DNA of 45,210 bases from Bacilli bacterium (GCA_024408235.1 JAKSVF010000013.1:1-45210); one strand, 5' to 3'. Shown: positions 19,649-27,648, counted from the first letter of the stretch. Numbers and translations: made by a program. The notes: generated by a model not told the origin, from the letters alone.

Positions 19649-20462
19649 GAAATTTTTATCAGAAGTACAAAAGATCGTTTTAAGTGCAATGTTCTTGGCT
19701 CTTGCTATCGGCCTTACTTACTTTGCTAAACTCATCCAGCCAAATGGAGGATATCTTCGTTTCTCATTAACTCCTGCGGTTATTATATTTTCATCGCTTA
19801 CAGTCGGTCCGTTCTATGGCGCTTTAGTGGGCGCGGCTTCAGATTTACTTCCTGCAGTCATCATCCCACAGGGTCAAATTAATTTCTTAATAACTATCGT
19901 ATATGGATTATTGGGACTTGTACCATTCTTCTTGATGAAACTCGTCGTTTTATTTAAAGATTTTGGAAAGAAGCCATATCTTACTTGGGGCACGCTTGCA
20001 GGTCTCTTTGTCGCGATCGCAGCAATCTTCTTAAAAACAGATTGGGTTGCCGGCGCATTCTTCAAGGATGGTGGATATAAACAATTCTTTGGTTCATCAG
20101 ACCTCGGTATAAAGGGTTTGGTTTTACTTGTCTTAGGTATATCGTTTGCTCTCACCGTCGTGATGTTATTCTTGCTGGACAGAAACTTTGCAAAAAGAAA
20201 CGTTAAAGTCTCTGTTTATCAGATTGCTTTTGTCTGCATTATTTCCGAGATTCTCTTTATGGTATTTGGCAAGTCTCTTGCCTTCTATTTCTTCTTCGGA
20301 TTTATCTCCAGTGGAGCAACAGGTTCATTCTTCTTCTGGGGCCCATTCGCGGTGCTTGTAATTGCAATTCCTGTCAATGTTTTCTTAGAAGTATTGGTAA
20401 ACTGCAACCTTCTTCCTTTGGCGGAGAAGCTTATAAAGCCTAGAGGATCAAAACATGAATAA
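19641..20462 (+). CDS. folT: ECF transporter S component, probably folate-specific (FolT-like)
   Basis: 273 residues with six or more membrane helices. The first 90 residues match FolT proteins: VLSAMFLALAIGLTYF, then GGYLRFSLTPAVIIFSSLTVGPFYGALVGAASDLL, corresponding to the 'g.lRi.f..lpi.l.g...GP..Ga..g...Dll' pattern. S components bind the vitamin and dock on the shared EcfA1-EcfA2-EcfT module, encoded here 1 kb downstream (21385-23913). Folate is inferred from the coupling to folC. The protein is about 80 residues longer than typical FolT, with an insert around the loop AGAFFKDGGYKQFFGSSD. The 8-nt overlap with folC shows translational coupling. Confidence 0.8.
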   Translation: MNKKFLSEVQKIVLSAMFLALAIGLTYFAKLIQPNGGYLRFSLTPAVIIFSSLTVGPFYGALVGAASDLLPAVIIPQGQINFLITIVYGLLGLVPFFLMKLVVLFKDFGKKPYLTWGTLAGLFVAIAAIFLKTDWVAGAFFKDGGYKQFFGSSDLGIKGLVLLVLGISFALTVVMLFLLDRNFAKRNVKVSVYQIAFVCIISEILFMVFGKSLAFYFFFGFISSGATGSFFFWGPFAVLVIAIPVNVFLEVLVNCNLLPLAEKLIKPRGSKHE

Positions 20463-20604
20463 CGAGCCTGAATTAGAACAGGAAGAACTCACTGAAGAAG
20501 AGAAAAATTCCAGTAGAAAGTCGATTATTGGGTGGTCAATATTCTTTGGTGTTATGGTCATTTTGATGGTTGTCTGCATCGTTGTAATCAAGGTTATAGG
20601 CTAG
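20455..20604 (+). CDS. 49-residue single-pass membrane protein after folT
   Basis: The ATG at 20455 lies inside the end of folT (8-nt overlap) with AGAGGATCAAAAC upstream, and the frame ends at TAG 20602-20604. The N-terminal 20 residues are strongly acidic (NNEPELEQEELTEEEKN). A short SSRKS precedes one membrane helix, IIGWSIFFGVMVILMVVCIVVI. It has the same length and plan as the 49-residue protein after asnS, though the sequences do not align well. Function unknown. A terminator follows at once. Confidence 0.65.
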   Translation: MNNEPELEQEELTEEEKNSSRKSIIGWSIFFGVMVILMVVCIVVIKVIG

Positions 20605-20626
20605 ATAACATAACTGAATTCAGTTA

Positions 20627-20653
20627 ACGGATGATGTCATCCGTTTTCTTTTT
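20627..20653 (+). terminator. Terminator of the smpB-folC-folT operon
   Basis: ACGGATGA-tg-TCATCCGT (20627-20644) followed by TTTCTTTTT. A second small palindrome AACTGAATTCAGTT lies just before it (20612-20625). Confidence 0.85.
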
Positions 20654-20661
20654 AGTGTTTT

Positions 20662-20683
20662 ATTGTGATTAAACAATTACAAT
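20662..20683. promoter_or_regulatory. Operator-like inverted repeat upstream of comEB
   Basis: The arms ATTGTGATT (20662-20670) and AATTACAAT (20675-20683) match as an inverted repeat at 8 of 9 positions, with a 4-nt centre. It lies between the upstream terminator and the GGAGG site (20696-20700) of comEB, where the promoter must be. It does not fit the NrdR or Rex consensus. Confidence 0.4.
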
Positions 20684-20707
20684 AATGCTACCTTTGGAGG
20701 TTTTCGT

Positions 20708-21187
20708 ATGGTCTTACACAGAATGGATTACATTAGCTGGGATGAATATTTCATGGGAATCGCGCAGTTGAGTGCATTGAGAAGTAAAGATCCTTCAACC
20801 CAGGTTGGAGCATGCATTGTCGATGATGACAACAAAGTTGTTTCTATCGGATACAACGGTATGCCACGCGGTGTTGACGATGATATTATCCCATGGGGAA
20901 AAGGCGAGGGACTTGATTCCAAATACCTATATGTTTGCCATGCTGAGATAAACGCAATTCTGAATACGAGAGATGGTGCACATCTTAAAGGCTGCAGATT
21001 GTATGTCACTTTATTCCCTTGCAACGAATGCGCTAAAGCTGTCATCCAGTCTGGCATCAAAGAAATCATTTATTTAAGCGACAAATACGCTGATCAAACA
21101 ATGTTCCAGGCATCTCGCAGAATGTGTGATATGGCTGGAGTTAAACTTACCCAGTATCAAGGACCAACAGTGGATATTACTTTATAA
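20708..21187 (+). CDS. comEB: dCMP deaminase (ComEB family)
   Basis: 159 residues of the cytidine/deoxycytidylate deaminase fold. Zinc ligands and catalytic Glu are in CHAEINAIL (about 78-86) and LFPCNECAKAVIQSGI (about 103-118), i.e. H-A-E and P-C-x2-C. DPSTQVGACIVD and GYNGMPRG (about 29-59) are the dCMP deaminase-specific N-terminal motifs. It converts dCMP to dUMP, feeding dTMP synthesis. In Bacillus the orthologue sits in the comE locus; no competence genes are present here. GGAGG lies 7 nt upstream of the ATG. It opens the run of genes leading into the ECF module. Confidence 0.93.
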   Translation: MVLHRMDYISWDEYFMGIAQLSALRSKDPSTQVGACIVDDDNKVVSIGYNGMPRGVDDDIIPWGKGEGLDSKYLYVCHAEINAILNTRDGAHLKGCRLYVTLFPCNECAKAVIQSGIKEIIYLSDKYADQTMFQASRRMCDMAGVKLTQYQGPTVDITL

Positions 21188-21388
21188 ATGAAAAAGGGTT
21201 TCTTTTATAGATTAATCGTTTTAACGATTTCCTTTGCTATGATTGGGGGAATTATGTTTTCTTCTCTAGCAAAGGCGACATTACCGACATGGGCATTCTG
21301 GTTGATAATCGGAATATTCATCTTCCTTTATGTTGCCTCGGTTGTTGTTGTAGAGATACTCCAGTACAGAATTAGAAAAAGAAAATGA
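21188..21388 (+). CDS. 66-residue two-helix membrane protein
   Basis: It starts on the base after the comEB stop and ends in an ATGA overlap with ecfA1, so it is squeezed between two real genes. Two hydrophobic helices are at about 8-28 (RLIVLTISFAMIGGIMFSSL) and 34-57 (TWAFWLIIGIFIFLYVASVVVVE), with positive ends (MKKG, QYRIRKRK). No family recognised. Tight coupling to ecfA1 suggests real translation. Confidence 0.6.
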   Translation: MKKGFFYRLIVLTISFAMIGGIMFSSLAKATLPTWAFWLIIGIFIFLYVASVVVVEILQYRIRKRK

Positions 21389-22206
21389 GCAAGATTTTAG
21401 AGGTTAAAAACTTACAATTCTCTTATGAGAAAGAAACGCCGGTAATTAAAGACGTTTCTTTTGATGTTGAAGAGGGCAGTTATGTTTGCTTAATAGGCCA
21501 CAATGGCTCAGGTAAGTCAACGCTTGCAAAAATACTTGCCGGCTTATTATCCGACTGGGAAGGGTCAGTTAAAGTTTTCGGGCTTGAAGTTAATAGAGAT
21601 AACATCCGTGAAATCAGATCTAAATTAGGCCTTGTCTTCCAGAATCCTGATAACCAATTCGTTGGCTCTACTGTCAGGGACGATATGGCTTTTGGTCTGG
21701 AAAATAGAAGAATTCCAACCGAAGAAATGGACGGAATTATCAATAAATATGCTGGTGAAGCTGGGATGATTCAGTTCCTAGATTCGTCTCCTGAAAATCT
21801 TTCAGGCGGCCAAAAACAAAGAGTCGCTATCGCGGGTATTCTTGCAATCAATCCAGACCTCATCATTTACGATGAAGCAACATCGATGTTGGATCCTTCC
21901 GGAAAGAAGGACATTCTTTCGCTTACCTTAAAGTTAAAAGAGGAGAATCCTCGTCTCACCGTCTTCTCAATCACCCATGATGTTGAAGAGGCTTGGAGAG
22001 CGGATAAAGTTATCGTCTTTAACCATGGTGAAATAGTCTTAGAGGGAACCCCAACCGAAGTCTTCTCACATACCAAAGAACTTCAAGAGATACGTTTAGA
22101 GGCGCCGTTTATAATTTCCCTCATTAACGCTTTAAGGAAACAGGGAATTGATATTCCTGATTCTATAAAGACCGAAGAAGAATTGGAGGATTTCTTATGC
22201 CGATAG
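21385..22206 (+). CDS. ecfA1: ECF transporter ATPase EcfA1
   Basis: 273 residues, ABC ATPase. Walker A GHNGSGKST (about 38-46), Q-loop VFQNPDNQFVGSTVRDDMAFG, signature LSGGQKQRVAIAG, Walker B LIIYDEATSMLDP and switch His in SITHDVEEA. The EcfA1-type Q-loop 'NPDNQ' and its position as first ATPase gene fit. With EcfA2 and EcfT it forms the shared energising module for group II vitamin S components such as the FolT-like protein upstream. Overlap with ecfA2 is 10 nt. Confidence 0.93.
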   Translation: MSKILEVKNLQFSYEKETPVIKDVSFDVEEGSYVCLIGHNGSGKSTLAKILAGLLSDWEGSVKVFGLEVNRDNIREIRSKLGLVFQNPDNQFVGSTVRDDMAFGLENRRIPTEEMDGIINKYAGEAGMIQFLDSSPENLSGGQKQRVAIAGILAINPDLIIYDEATSMLDPSGKKDILSLTLKLKEENPRLTVFSITHDVEEAWRADKVIVFNHGEIVLEGTPTEVFSHTKELQEIRLEAPFIISLINALRKQGIDIPDSIKTEEELEDFLCR

Positions 22207-23051
22207 TGTTCTCCAATGTTTTCCATTGTTATAACCCAAAATCACCATATAGCTTCAATGCCTTGAACGATATAAACATGACTATCGACGAAGGCAAATT
22301 TATCGCAATTGTCGGTAGAACTGGCTCGGGTAAGACCACTTTGGTACAGCACATGAACGCTTTGCTTAAGCCAACTCAAGGCAAGGTTGAAATCAATGGC
22401 TATGTGAATTCCTCAAACAAAAAAGAAAGAACGAAGAAAATCGGTGGCCTAAGACAAGAGGTCGGCATGGTTTTCCAGTTCCCTGAATATCAGTTATTCG
22501 AGGAAACTGTTTTAAAAGACGTCGCTTTTGGGCCAAAGAACTTCGGAGCCACCAAAGAAGAGGCAGAGGAAGCTGCAAAAGCGGCGATGGCTAGAGTTGG
22601 GCTTGATGAGTCGTTCTATGAAAGGTCTCCGTTCCAGTTGTCTGGCGGTGAAAAGAGAAAGGTTGCCATAGCAGGAATTCTTGCTATGAATCCGAAAATC
22701 TTGGTTGTTGATGAACCGACTGCCGGTTTAGATCCGCAGGCGTCTAAGGACACCATGAATCTTTTCAAAGAGATTCTCGCGTCCGGAACCACAATCATTC
22801 TCGTCAGCCATGATATGGATATCGTTTCTGAATATGCGGATGAAGTAATCGTCATGGAGAACGGCAAGGTTGCTAAACAATGCACGCCTGAAGAACTGTT
22901 TGGAGTCTCTTTATCCGAATACTCTCTTGATAATCCACACACATATAAATTCGCCGAAGAATTGAGAAAGAAGGGGCTCAATATCCCAACGACCTCACTC
23001 AAAAACGTAGATGAGCTTGCAAAGGCCATCAAGGAGAACATCCATGGCTAG
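22197..23051 (+). CDS. ecfA2: ECF transporter ATPase EcfA2
   Basis: 284 residues, second ATPase of the module. Walker A GRTGSGKTT (about 39-47), Q-loop VFQFPEYQLFEETVLKDVAFGP, signature LSGGEKRKVAIAG, Walker B ILVVDEPTAGLDP, switch VSHDMD. 'FPEYQLFEETV' is the hallmark of EcfA2. GGAGG lies just before the ATG within ecfA1. The 8-nt overlap with ecfT keeps the subunits coupled. Confidence 0.93.
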   Translation: MPIVFSNVFHCYNPKSPYSFNALNDINMTIDEGKFIAIVGRTGSGKTTLVQHMNALLKPTQGKVEINGYVNSSNKKERTKKIGGLRQEVGMVFQFPEYQLFEETVLKDVAFGPKNFGATKEEAEEAAKAAMARVGLDESFYERSPFQLSGGEKRKVAIAGILAMNPKILVVDEPTAGLDPQASKDTMNLFKEILASGTTIILVSHDMDIVSEYADEVIVMENGKVAKQCTPEELFGVSLSEYSLDNPHTYKFAEELRKKGLNIPTTSLKNVDELAKAIKENIHG

Positions 23052-23913
23052 TTTTGCACTCGGAAAGTACATACCATACAAGACTCCAATCCACAGAATG
23101 GATCCTAGAGTTAAAGTTCTCGGAATGATCTTCTTAATGGTCGCCGTGTTCTTTAGTTATTCAACGTTCTCTATGACATTCTCTGTGATGGGGGCTATTG
23201 CGTTATTCATCATCGTGATAATGATCATTTCCAAGACCTCATTCTTAAAGCTTTTACGTTCTCTTAAGAGCCTTTGGTTCATGATCATTTTCTTACTCAT
23301 CATTTATGTTGTTGTTCCAAAGAATGATGTGACTGAGATGCATGTTGCTTTCGCCATCAAAGGATATAACTTCTATTGGGAGAGTTTCCTTGATGCCGCA
23401 AGAATCCTTCTCCGACTGGTTTTAATGATTGGCTTGTCCATGGTGTTAACGGCAACGACAAGTCCGCTTGATTTAACCTATGCACTAGAGTGGTATATGA
23501 CCCCGCTAAAAGTTATAGGATTCCCGGCACACATCATTGCAATGACCATCTCGTTAGCCCTCCGATTCATTCCAACAATACTTGAAGATGTTAACCGCAT
23601 TATGAAAGCCCAAACCTCTAGAGGTGTTGATTTTGAACATGGCGGCTTTGGCAAGAAGATTAAGGCCATCATCTCCTTGATCATACCTTTATTCGTTTCT
23701 GCTTTTATCCGTTCAGACGAGCTTGCGAATGCTATGGAGTGCAGAGGTTACGATCCTAACGGCAAGAGGACAAAATACCGCAAAATGCATTTCAAGTGGA
23801 GCGATGCTTTAGCCCTTGTAGTTGTGGCGGCTATCCTAGGTGGATGCATTTACATGAAAGTTATTAATTTCGACCTCTTTAATATCTTGCTTGGAGAGGG
23901 GGCTGTCTTATGA
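23044..23913 (+). CDS. ecfT: ECF transporter transmembrane protein EcfT
   Basis: 289 residues. I use the ATG at 23044 (MASFALGKYIPY), with AGGAG 6-7 nt upstream; a longer frame from 23011 is read inside ecfA2 and lacks support. YIPYKTPIHRMDPRVKVLGMI is the typical EcfT start. Five to six membrane helices follow. The ATPase-coupling motif AMECRGYDPNGKRTKYR (about 236-252) corresponds to the family's A-R-G box, here with Cys in front of Arg-Gly. It transmits ATP-driven motion to the S component. truA overlaps by 4 nt, the usual ecfA1-ecfA2-ecfT-truA order of Firmicutes. Confidence 0.93.
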   Translation: MASFALGKYIPYKTPIHRMDPRVKVLGMIFLMVAVFFSYSTFSMTFSVMGAIALFIIVIMIISKTSFLKLLRSLKSLWFMIIFLLIIYVVVPKNDVTEMHVAFAIKGYNFYWESFLDAARILLRLVLMIGLSMVLTATTSPLDLTYALEWYMTPLKVIGFPAHIIAMTISLALRFIPTILEDVNRIMKAQTSRGVDFEHGGFGKKIKAIISLIIPLFVSAFIRSDELANAMECRGYDPNGKRTKYRKMHFKWSDALALVVVAAILGGCIYMKVINFDLFNILLGEGAVL

Positions 23914-24650
23914 GCGTTTATCTTATGACAGTCGCTTATAATGGCACTGGATTCAAAGGTTTTGAGAAACAACCTAATCTTAGGACCGTCCAAGGTGTGC
24001 TAGAAGAAGTTGTATCAAACATTTTAGGGGTTAAAACGCCAATCCACGGCTCGGGAAGGACTGACGCCGGTGTTCACGCATTTGCCCAGACAATAAGCTT
24101 CAAAACGGCTAAAGATATCAAAGATATTGATCATTTCAAATTGGCTATGAATAGACTGTCCCCAAAAGACATCGTCATTAAGTCGGTCGAAAAGAAAAGT
24201 GATGACTTCCACGCTAGACATAGCAACTGCGGAAAAGTTTATGAATACAAATTCCATTATGGCGAACGTGACCCTTTCGCGAGTGATGAATACCAGTTTG
24301 AATGGCCTCGTTTCAACTTTGAGTTATTTGAACAGGCAATGATGCTATATAAAGGCATCCATAATTTCCAGAACTTTACCGTTAAAGCGGATGATGTCGA
24401 TGGATTTATCCGCAACATCCAGGATATTGCGGTTGTAGTCAATAACAACCACTGTGTTGTCACGCTAAAAGGAAATGGCTTTATGACATACATGGTCAGG
24501 ATGATGGTTGGCATGGCGTTTAAAGTCGCAACAGGCAAAATGCCATTAGATTCCATTGAGAAAATGCTGAATAACCCAATCCGTGATTTCAAGTGCTACA
24601 AGGCACCTGCAGTGGGCTTAACTTTGAAAGAGGTGCTTTATGTCTCGTAA
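23910..24650 (+). CDS. truA: tRNA pseudouridine(38-40) synthase TruA
   Basis: 246 residues. The catalytic aspartate is D52 in GSGRTDAGVHA. YDGT.F.GF is represented by YNGTGFKGFEKQPNLRTVQGVLE at the N-terminus, the HARHSNCGKVYEYKF segment follows, and GNGFMTYMVRMMVGMAFKVATGK forms the C-terminal core. It converts U38-40 in the anticodon arm of tRNAs. It is coupled to ecfT (ATGA) and to the following PHP gene (11-nt overlap). Confidence 0.95.
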   Translation: MSVYLMTVAYNGTGFKGFEKQPNLRTVQGVLEEVVSNILGVKTPIHGSGRTDAGVHAFAQTISFKTAKDIKDIDHFKLAMNRLSPKDIVIKSVEKKSDDFHARHSNCGKVYEYKFHYGERDPFASDEYQFEWPRFNFELFEQAMMLYKGIHNFQNFTVKADDVDGFIRNIQDIAVVVNNNHCVVTLKGNGFMTYMVRMMVGMAFKVATGKMPLDSIEKMLNNPIRDFKCYKAPAVGLTLKEVLYVS

Positions 24651-25500
24651 TTTTGGATATAACTACCACACTCACACCTATAGATGCGGTCATGCGGTAG
24701 GCGATGAATTTGAAATGGTAGAGACCGCAGTGAAACATAAATACAAAATTTTCGGTGTTTCAGATCACATATTTTTACCAGGCATCTCACAAGAAGGCGT
24801 TCGAGGTGACTATGAATGTTATGATGAGTATGTCTCGAATCTGAAATATCTCAAAAAGAAATATCAGGGAAAACTTGAGTTGTACTCCGCTTTTGAGTGT
24901 GAAGACTATGGTCCAAAATTCTTTGACTATTATTTTGGGATACTCGCTAGAGGCGATGCCGATTATTTGATCCTTGGACAGCATTGTAAGCTTAACGATG
25001 CTCAAGATGACGTGGAACTATATCACTACAAGAGAGACCCTATCGGTTCACTTCATCAATACACAGACGATCTTATAAGAGGTATGGAATCTGGATTATA
25101 CATTTATGTATGTCACCCAGATTTATTCCATAAATTCCTTCATGGTTGGAATGAGGAATACGAAAAGGCTTCTAGGAGAATCATCGAGAAAGCAATTGAA
25201 CTCGATTTGCCTCTTGAGGTTAACATGTGTGTCACAAGAACTGAGAAGGAAGTGGATGAAAATGGGGATAGAGTGTTCTCGTATCCATGCCACGAGTTTT
25301 GGGACATAGCGCATGAGCTGGGTGCTAAATGCATACTGGGTGTAGACGCACACGACCCTCGTCATTTGTACAATACGGAATTTTCCGAATTGAGGAAATT
25401 CATCAAGCGTCATCACCTCAAACCAATGACAAAATTAGATATCGAAGGCTATAGGAAAAAGTTATTTGATAGATATGGCCTTACAAAAAAGTCTAACTAG
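24640..25500 (+). CDS. PHP-domain phosphoesterase (histidinol-phosphatase-like)
   Basis: 286 residues. The first PHP metal motif is YHTHTYRCGHAVGDE (about 9-23). GVSDHIFLPG (about 40-49) is the second, CHPDLF (about 167-172) the third, and LGVDAHDPRHL (about 244-254) the last; all metal-binding His and Asp are present. The layout resembles HisK-type histidinol phosphatases. No histidine genes are near, so the substrate may be another phosphate ester. The 11-nt overlap with truA puts it at the end of the comEB-ecf-truA run. No obvious terminator follows. Confidence 0.8.
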   Translation: MSRNFGYNYHTHTYRCGHAVGDEFEMVETAVKHKYKIFGVSDHIFLPGISQEGVRGDYECYDEYVSNLKYLKKKYQGKLELYSAFECEDYGPKFFDYYFGILARGDADYLILGQHCKLNDAQDDVELYHYKRDPIGSLHQYTDDLIRGMESGLYIYVCHPDLFHKFLHGWNEEYEKASRRIIEKAIELDLPLEVNMCVTRTEKEVDENGDRVFSYPCHEFWDIAHELGAKCILGVDAHDPRHLYNTEFSELRKFIKRHHLKPMTKLDIEGYRKKLFDRYGLTKKSN

Positions 25501-25552
25501 GAATAATTCCTAGTGATAGAATACTAACCGCTAAAGGAGCAAAGGAAAAATT

Positions 25553-26263
25553 ATGGGAAGACATTTTGAAGTCAGAGCAGCCGCAATGGCAGCAACCGCA
25601 AAAGCAAAATCTGCAATCTACATGCGTGCATCAAAAGAAATCTATGCAGCAGCAAAGAAGGGCGTTCCTGATCCAGCTTCTAACCTTGCATTAAGAAGTG
25701 CTATCGAAAAATATCGTAAGACATGTCCTAGAGACGTCATTGACCGTGCTATTGAAAAGGCAAAAGGTGGAGACGCAACAGCTTATATCGAGGGACGTTA
25801 CGAATTCTATGGTCCAGGCGGATCATTCCTCATTGTTGATACATTATCAGACAATGTTAACCGTGCATTAGTCGGTGTTAAGACCATCGTCACAAAGAAA
25901 GGTGGCAAGATGGGCTCAGTCGCATACAACTTCGAAAGAGCAGGATTAATCGACTTCGCAGCTACAGAAGACAAGCTCGAAGCTATTGAAGAAGCATTAA
26001 TCATGGCAGACGTCGATTTCTCAGACGCAAGCTGTGAGGACGGAATTGTCGAAATCAAGACAGCACCTGAATCATTCGATGCAGCAAAAGACGCTCTCAA
26101 GGAACTCGGATACGAGGATTTCGAAAGAGCAGAAGTCACACTCGTTCCAAATGACTGGATCGTACTCGCTGATGATGACGCACAGAGAATGAGAGATATG
26201 CTTGCTATGCTCGACGAGAACGAAGACGTCCAGAACGTTTATCACAACGTCGACAACGCTTAA
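25553..26263 (+). CDS. yebC: YebC/PmpR-family protein, YeeN clade
   Basis: 236 residues, full length. The start reads GRHFEVRAAAMAATAKAKSAIY instead of the GHSKW of classical YebC. This places it in the YeeN-like clade. SNLALRSAIEKYRKT, DVIDRAIEKAKGGDA and the acidic C-terminus with DENEDVQNVYHNV are family hallmarks. Proteins of this family bind DNA as regulators, and newer work links them to ribosome rescue at proline-rich stalls. AAAGGAGCAAAGG lies upstream. Biased C-ending codons suggest high expression, which fits a translation role better than a rare regulator. Single-gene transcript with its own terminator. Confidence 0.92.
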   Translation: MGRHFEVRAAAMAATAKAKSAIYMRASKEIYAAAKKGVPDPASNLALRSAIEKYRKTCPRDVIDRAIEKAKGGDATAYIEGRYEFYGPGGSFLIVDTLSDNVNRALVGVKTIVTKKGGKMGSVAYNFERAGLIDFAATEDKLEAIEEALIMADVDFSDASCEDGIVEIKTAPESFDAAKDALKELGYEDFERAEVTLVPNDWIVLADDDAQRMRDMLAMLDENEDVQNVYHNVDNA

Positions 26264-26290
26264 TCATTATTAAGGCAAAACGAAAAGATT

Positions 26291-26343
26291 GAACAAAGGA
26301 ATTGCGTTTGGATTTATCTACCTCTTCCTTTGTTCTTTTTCTT
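26291..26343 (+). terminator. Terminator of yebC
   Basis: GAACAAAGGAA (26291-26301) and TTCCTTTGTTC (26325-26335) are a perfect 11-bp inverted repeat, followed by TTTTTCTT. Confidence 0.9.
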
Positions 26344-26366
26344 ATATTCAGCAAGATTATGTTTTG

Positions 26367-26486
26367 TTAGAGATTCGCCTCACTTTTACTAAATTGAAAT
26401 AACAGCGTATTATTGCAGCCAAAATCTCGTCTTCCTTCTTTATACTTGAGGACGCAATCAAGTTTGAATTTCCAATCGTATTTCAT
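26367..26486 (-). pseudogene. Remnant of an IS3-family orfA (first codons only)
   Basis: On the minus strand an ATG at 26486 opens a 39-codon frame starting MKYDWKFKLDCVLKYKEG. The start closely resembles IS150-type OrfA proteins, which begin with 'kY...fKle.V..Y..G' before their helix-turn-helix. After about residue 20 the similarity ends (RRDFGCNNTLLFQ and on) and the frame stops at 26367-26369. The rest of orfA and all of orfB are missing. An IS-like end lies 40 bp upstream (26493-26529). The relic sits between the convergent yebC and pyr operons. Confidence 0.65.
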
Positions 26487-26529
26487 GAAAAATACCCCTT
26501 TCCTGTTTTTGTCCAGGATTAGGGGTACA
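26487..26529 (-). terminator. IS end hairpin acting as terminator of the pyr operon
   Basis: Read on the minus strand, 25 nt after the pyrB stop, TGTACCCCT begins at 26529. The stem TACCCCT..CCTG (26527-26514) pairs with CAGG..AGGGGTA (26505-26493), followed by TTTTTC. The first bases, TGTAC...GGAC, look like the terminal inverted repeat of IS150-type elements (TGTACTG...TTGGAC), and the orfA relic starts just behind it. So the same sequence seems to be both IS end and intrinsic terminator. Confidence 0.65.
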
Positions 26530-26553
26530 TTTCAATTAGCCGGCCTTCTCGTT

Positions 26554-27648
26554 TTATAATCTTACTTCGGAATCGCAGTACAAACACCTGTATAAGCCTT
26601 TGAGTCTATCAACGGCCTTATATGCGTGTTCGAGTTCTTGTTCGCTCTGCGAGATACAGCGGTGGTTAGGGCACAATGTGTCATTAACAACAATTTCTAA
26701 GCCTTTTGTCCTATCCTCTTTAACTGGATTTGCTTTTGCTTCACCTAATAACTTAAGGATGAGTGCCATACGCATGTACTTTCCGTTAGCGCACTGTTTG
26801 AAGTAGCACGCTCTAGGATCGTCATCAACCTTAACGCTGATTTCGTTAACTCTTGGGAGTGGGTGTAGGACGATCATGTCGCTCTTAGCGGACTTCATCT
26901 TCTCGACATCTAAGACGTATGAGTTCTTGAGTCTCTCGTATTCATCTTTATCTTCGAATCTTTCTCTCTGGATTCTTGTCATGTAGAGAACATCGAGTTC
27001 AGGGATTGCCTCTTCAAGTGAGAATACTTCTTTATAAGGCATATTGAACTTTTCAATGATGTCTGTTTTGACGAATTCAGGGATTCTAAGTTCTTTAGGT
27101 GAGATGAGAACGAGCTTAACGTTCTTATATCTTGAGAGTGCGCCGATTAAGGAATGGACTGTTCTTCCATACTTCAAGTCTCCACATAATCCGACCGTCA
27201 AGTTGTCGAATGTGTGCTTCTCTCTATAGATTGTTAATAAGTCTGCGAGTGTCTGTGTTGGGTGGCAGTGCATTCCGTCTCCAGCATTGATGACTGGTAC
27301 GGTTGCGTTCTTTGCTGCGACATAGTTCGCACCATCTTGTGGGTGTCTTGAAGCGATGATGTCTGCATAGCAGCTGATGACTTTAGCGGTATCCGCCATA
27401 GATTCGCCTTTTGCGGCTGAACTAGACGAAGCGCTGGAGAATCCGATGACTGAGCCACCGAGTTCAAGCATAGCCGCCTCAAAGCTTAATCTTGTTCTTG
27501 TTGATGGTTCAAAGAACAATGTTGCGAGTTTCTTTCCCTTGCAAGCTTCGCTATATTTCTCTGGATTGGCGATGATATCCAGCGCACAGTCCATAAGGCC
27601 ATATAGTTCTTCGTTTGTGAAATCTGTGATATCAATTAAGCTTCTCAT
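26554..27648 (-). CDS. pyrB: Aspartate carbamoyltransferase catalytic chain fused to a PyrI-type zinc domain
   Basis: 364 residues against about 305 for ordinary PyrB. The first 305 are a complete catalytic chain: the carbamoyl-phosphate loop [16 protein letters not shown] (about 45-60), the lysine loop AKGES (about 83-87), [11 protein letters not shown] (about 132-142) and HPLPRVNEI (about 264-272). The last 45 residues carry C326-x4-C331 (CPNHRC) and C355-x2-C358 (CLYC) in a context, '[14 protein letters not shown]...[10 protein letters not shown]', that matches the zinc domain of the regulatory chain PyrI. In E. coli that domain touches the catalytic chain. The nucleotide-binding allosteric domain of PyrI is not present. 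Last gene of the pyr operon, 2 nt after pyrE. Confidence 0.93.
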   Translation of the reverse strand: MRSLIDITDFTNEELYGLMDCALDIIANPEKYSEACKGKKLATLFFEPSTRTRLSFEAAMLELGGSVIGFSSASSSSAAKGESMADTAKVISCYADIIASRHPQDGANYVAAKNATVPVINAGDGMHCHPTQTLADLLTIYREKHTFDNLTVGLCGDLKYGRTVHSLIGALSRYKNVKLVLISPKELRIPEFVKTDIIEKFNMPYKEVFSLEEAIPELDVLYMTRIQRERFEDKDEYERLKNSYVLDVEKMKSAKSDMIVLHPLPRVNEISVKVDDDPRACYFKQCANGKYMRMALILKLLGEAKANPVKEDRTKGLEIVVNDTLCPNHRCISQSEQELEHAYKAVDRLKGLYRCLYCDSEVRL

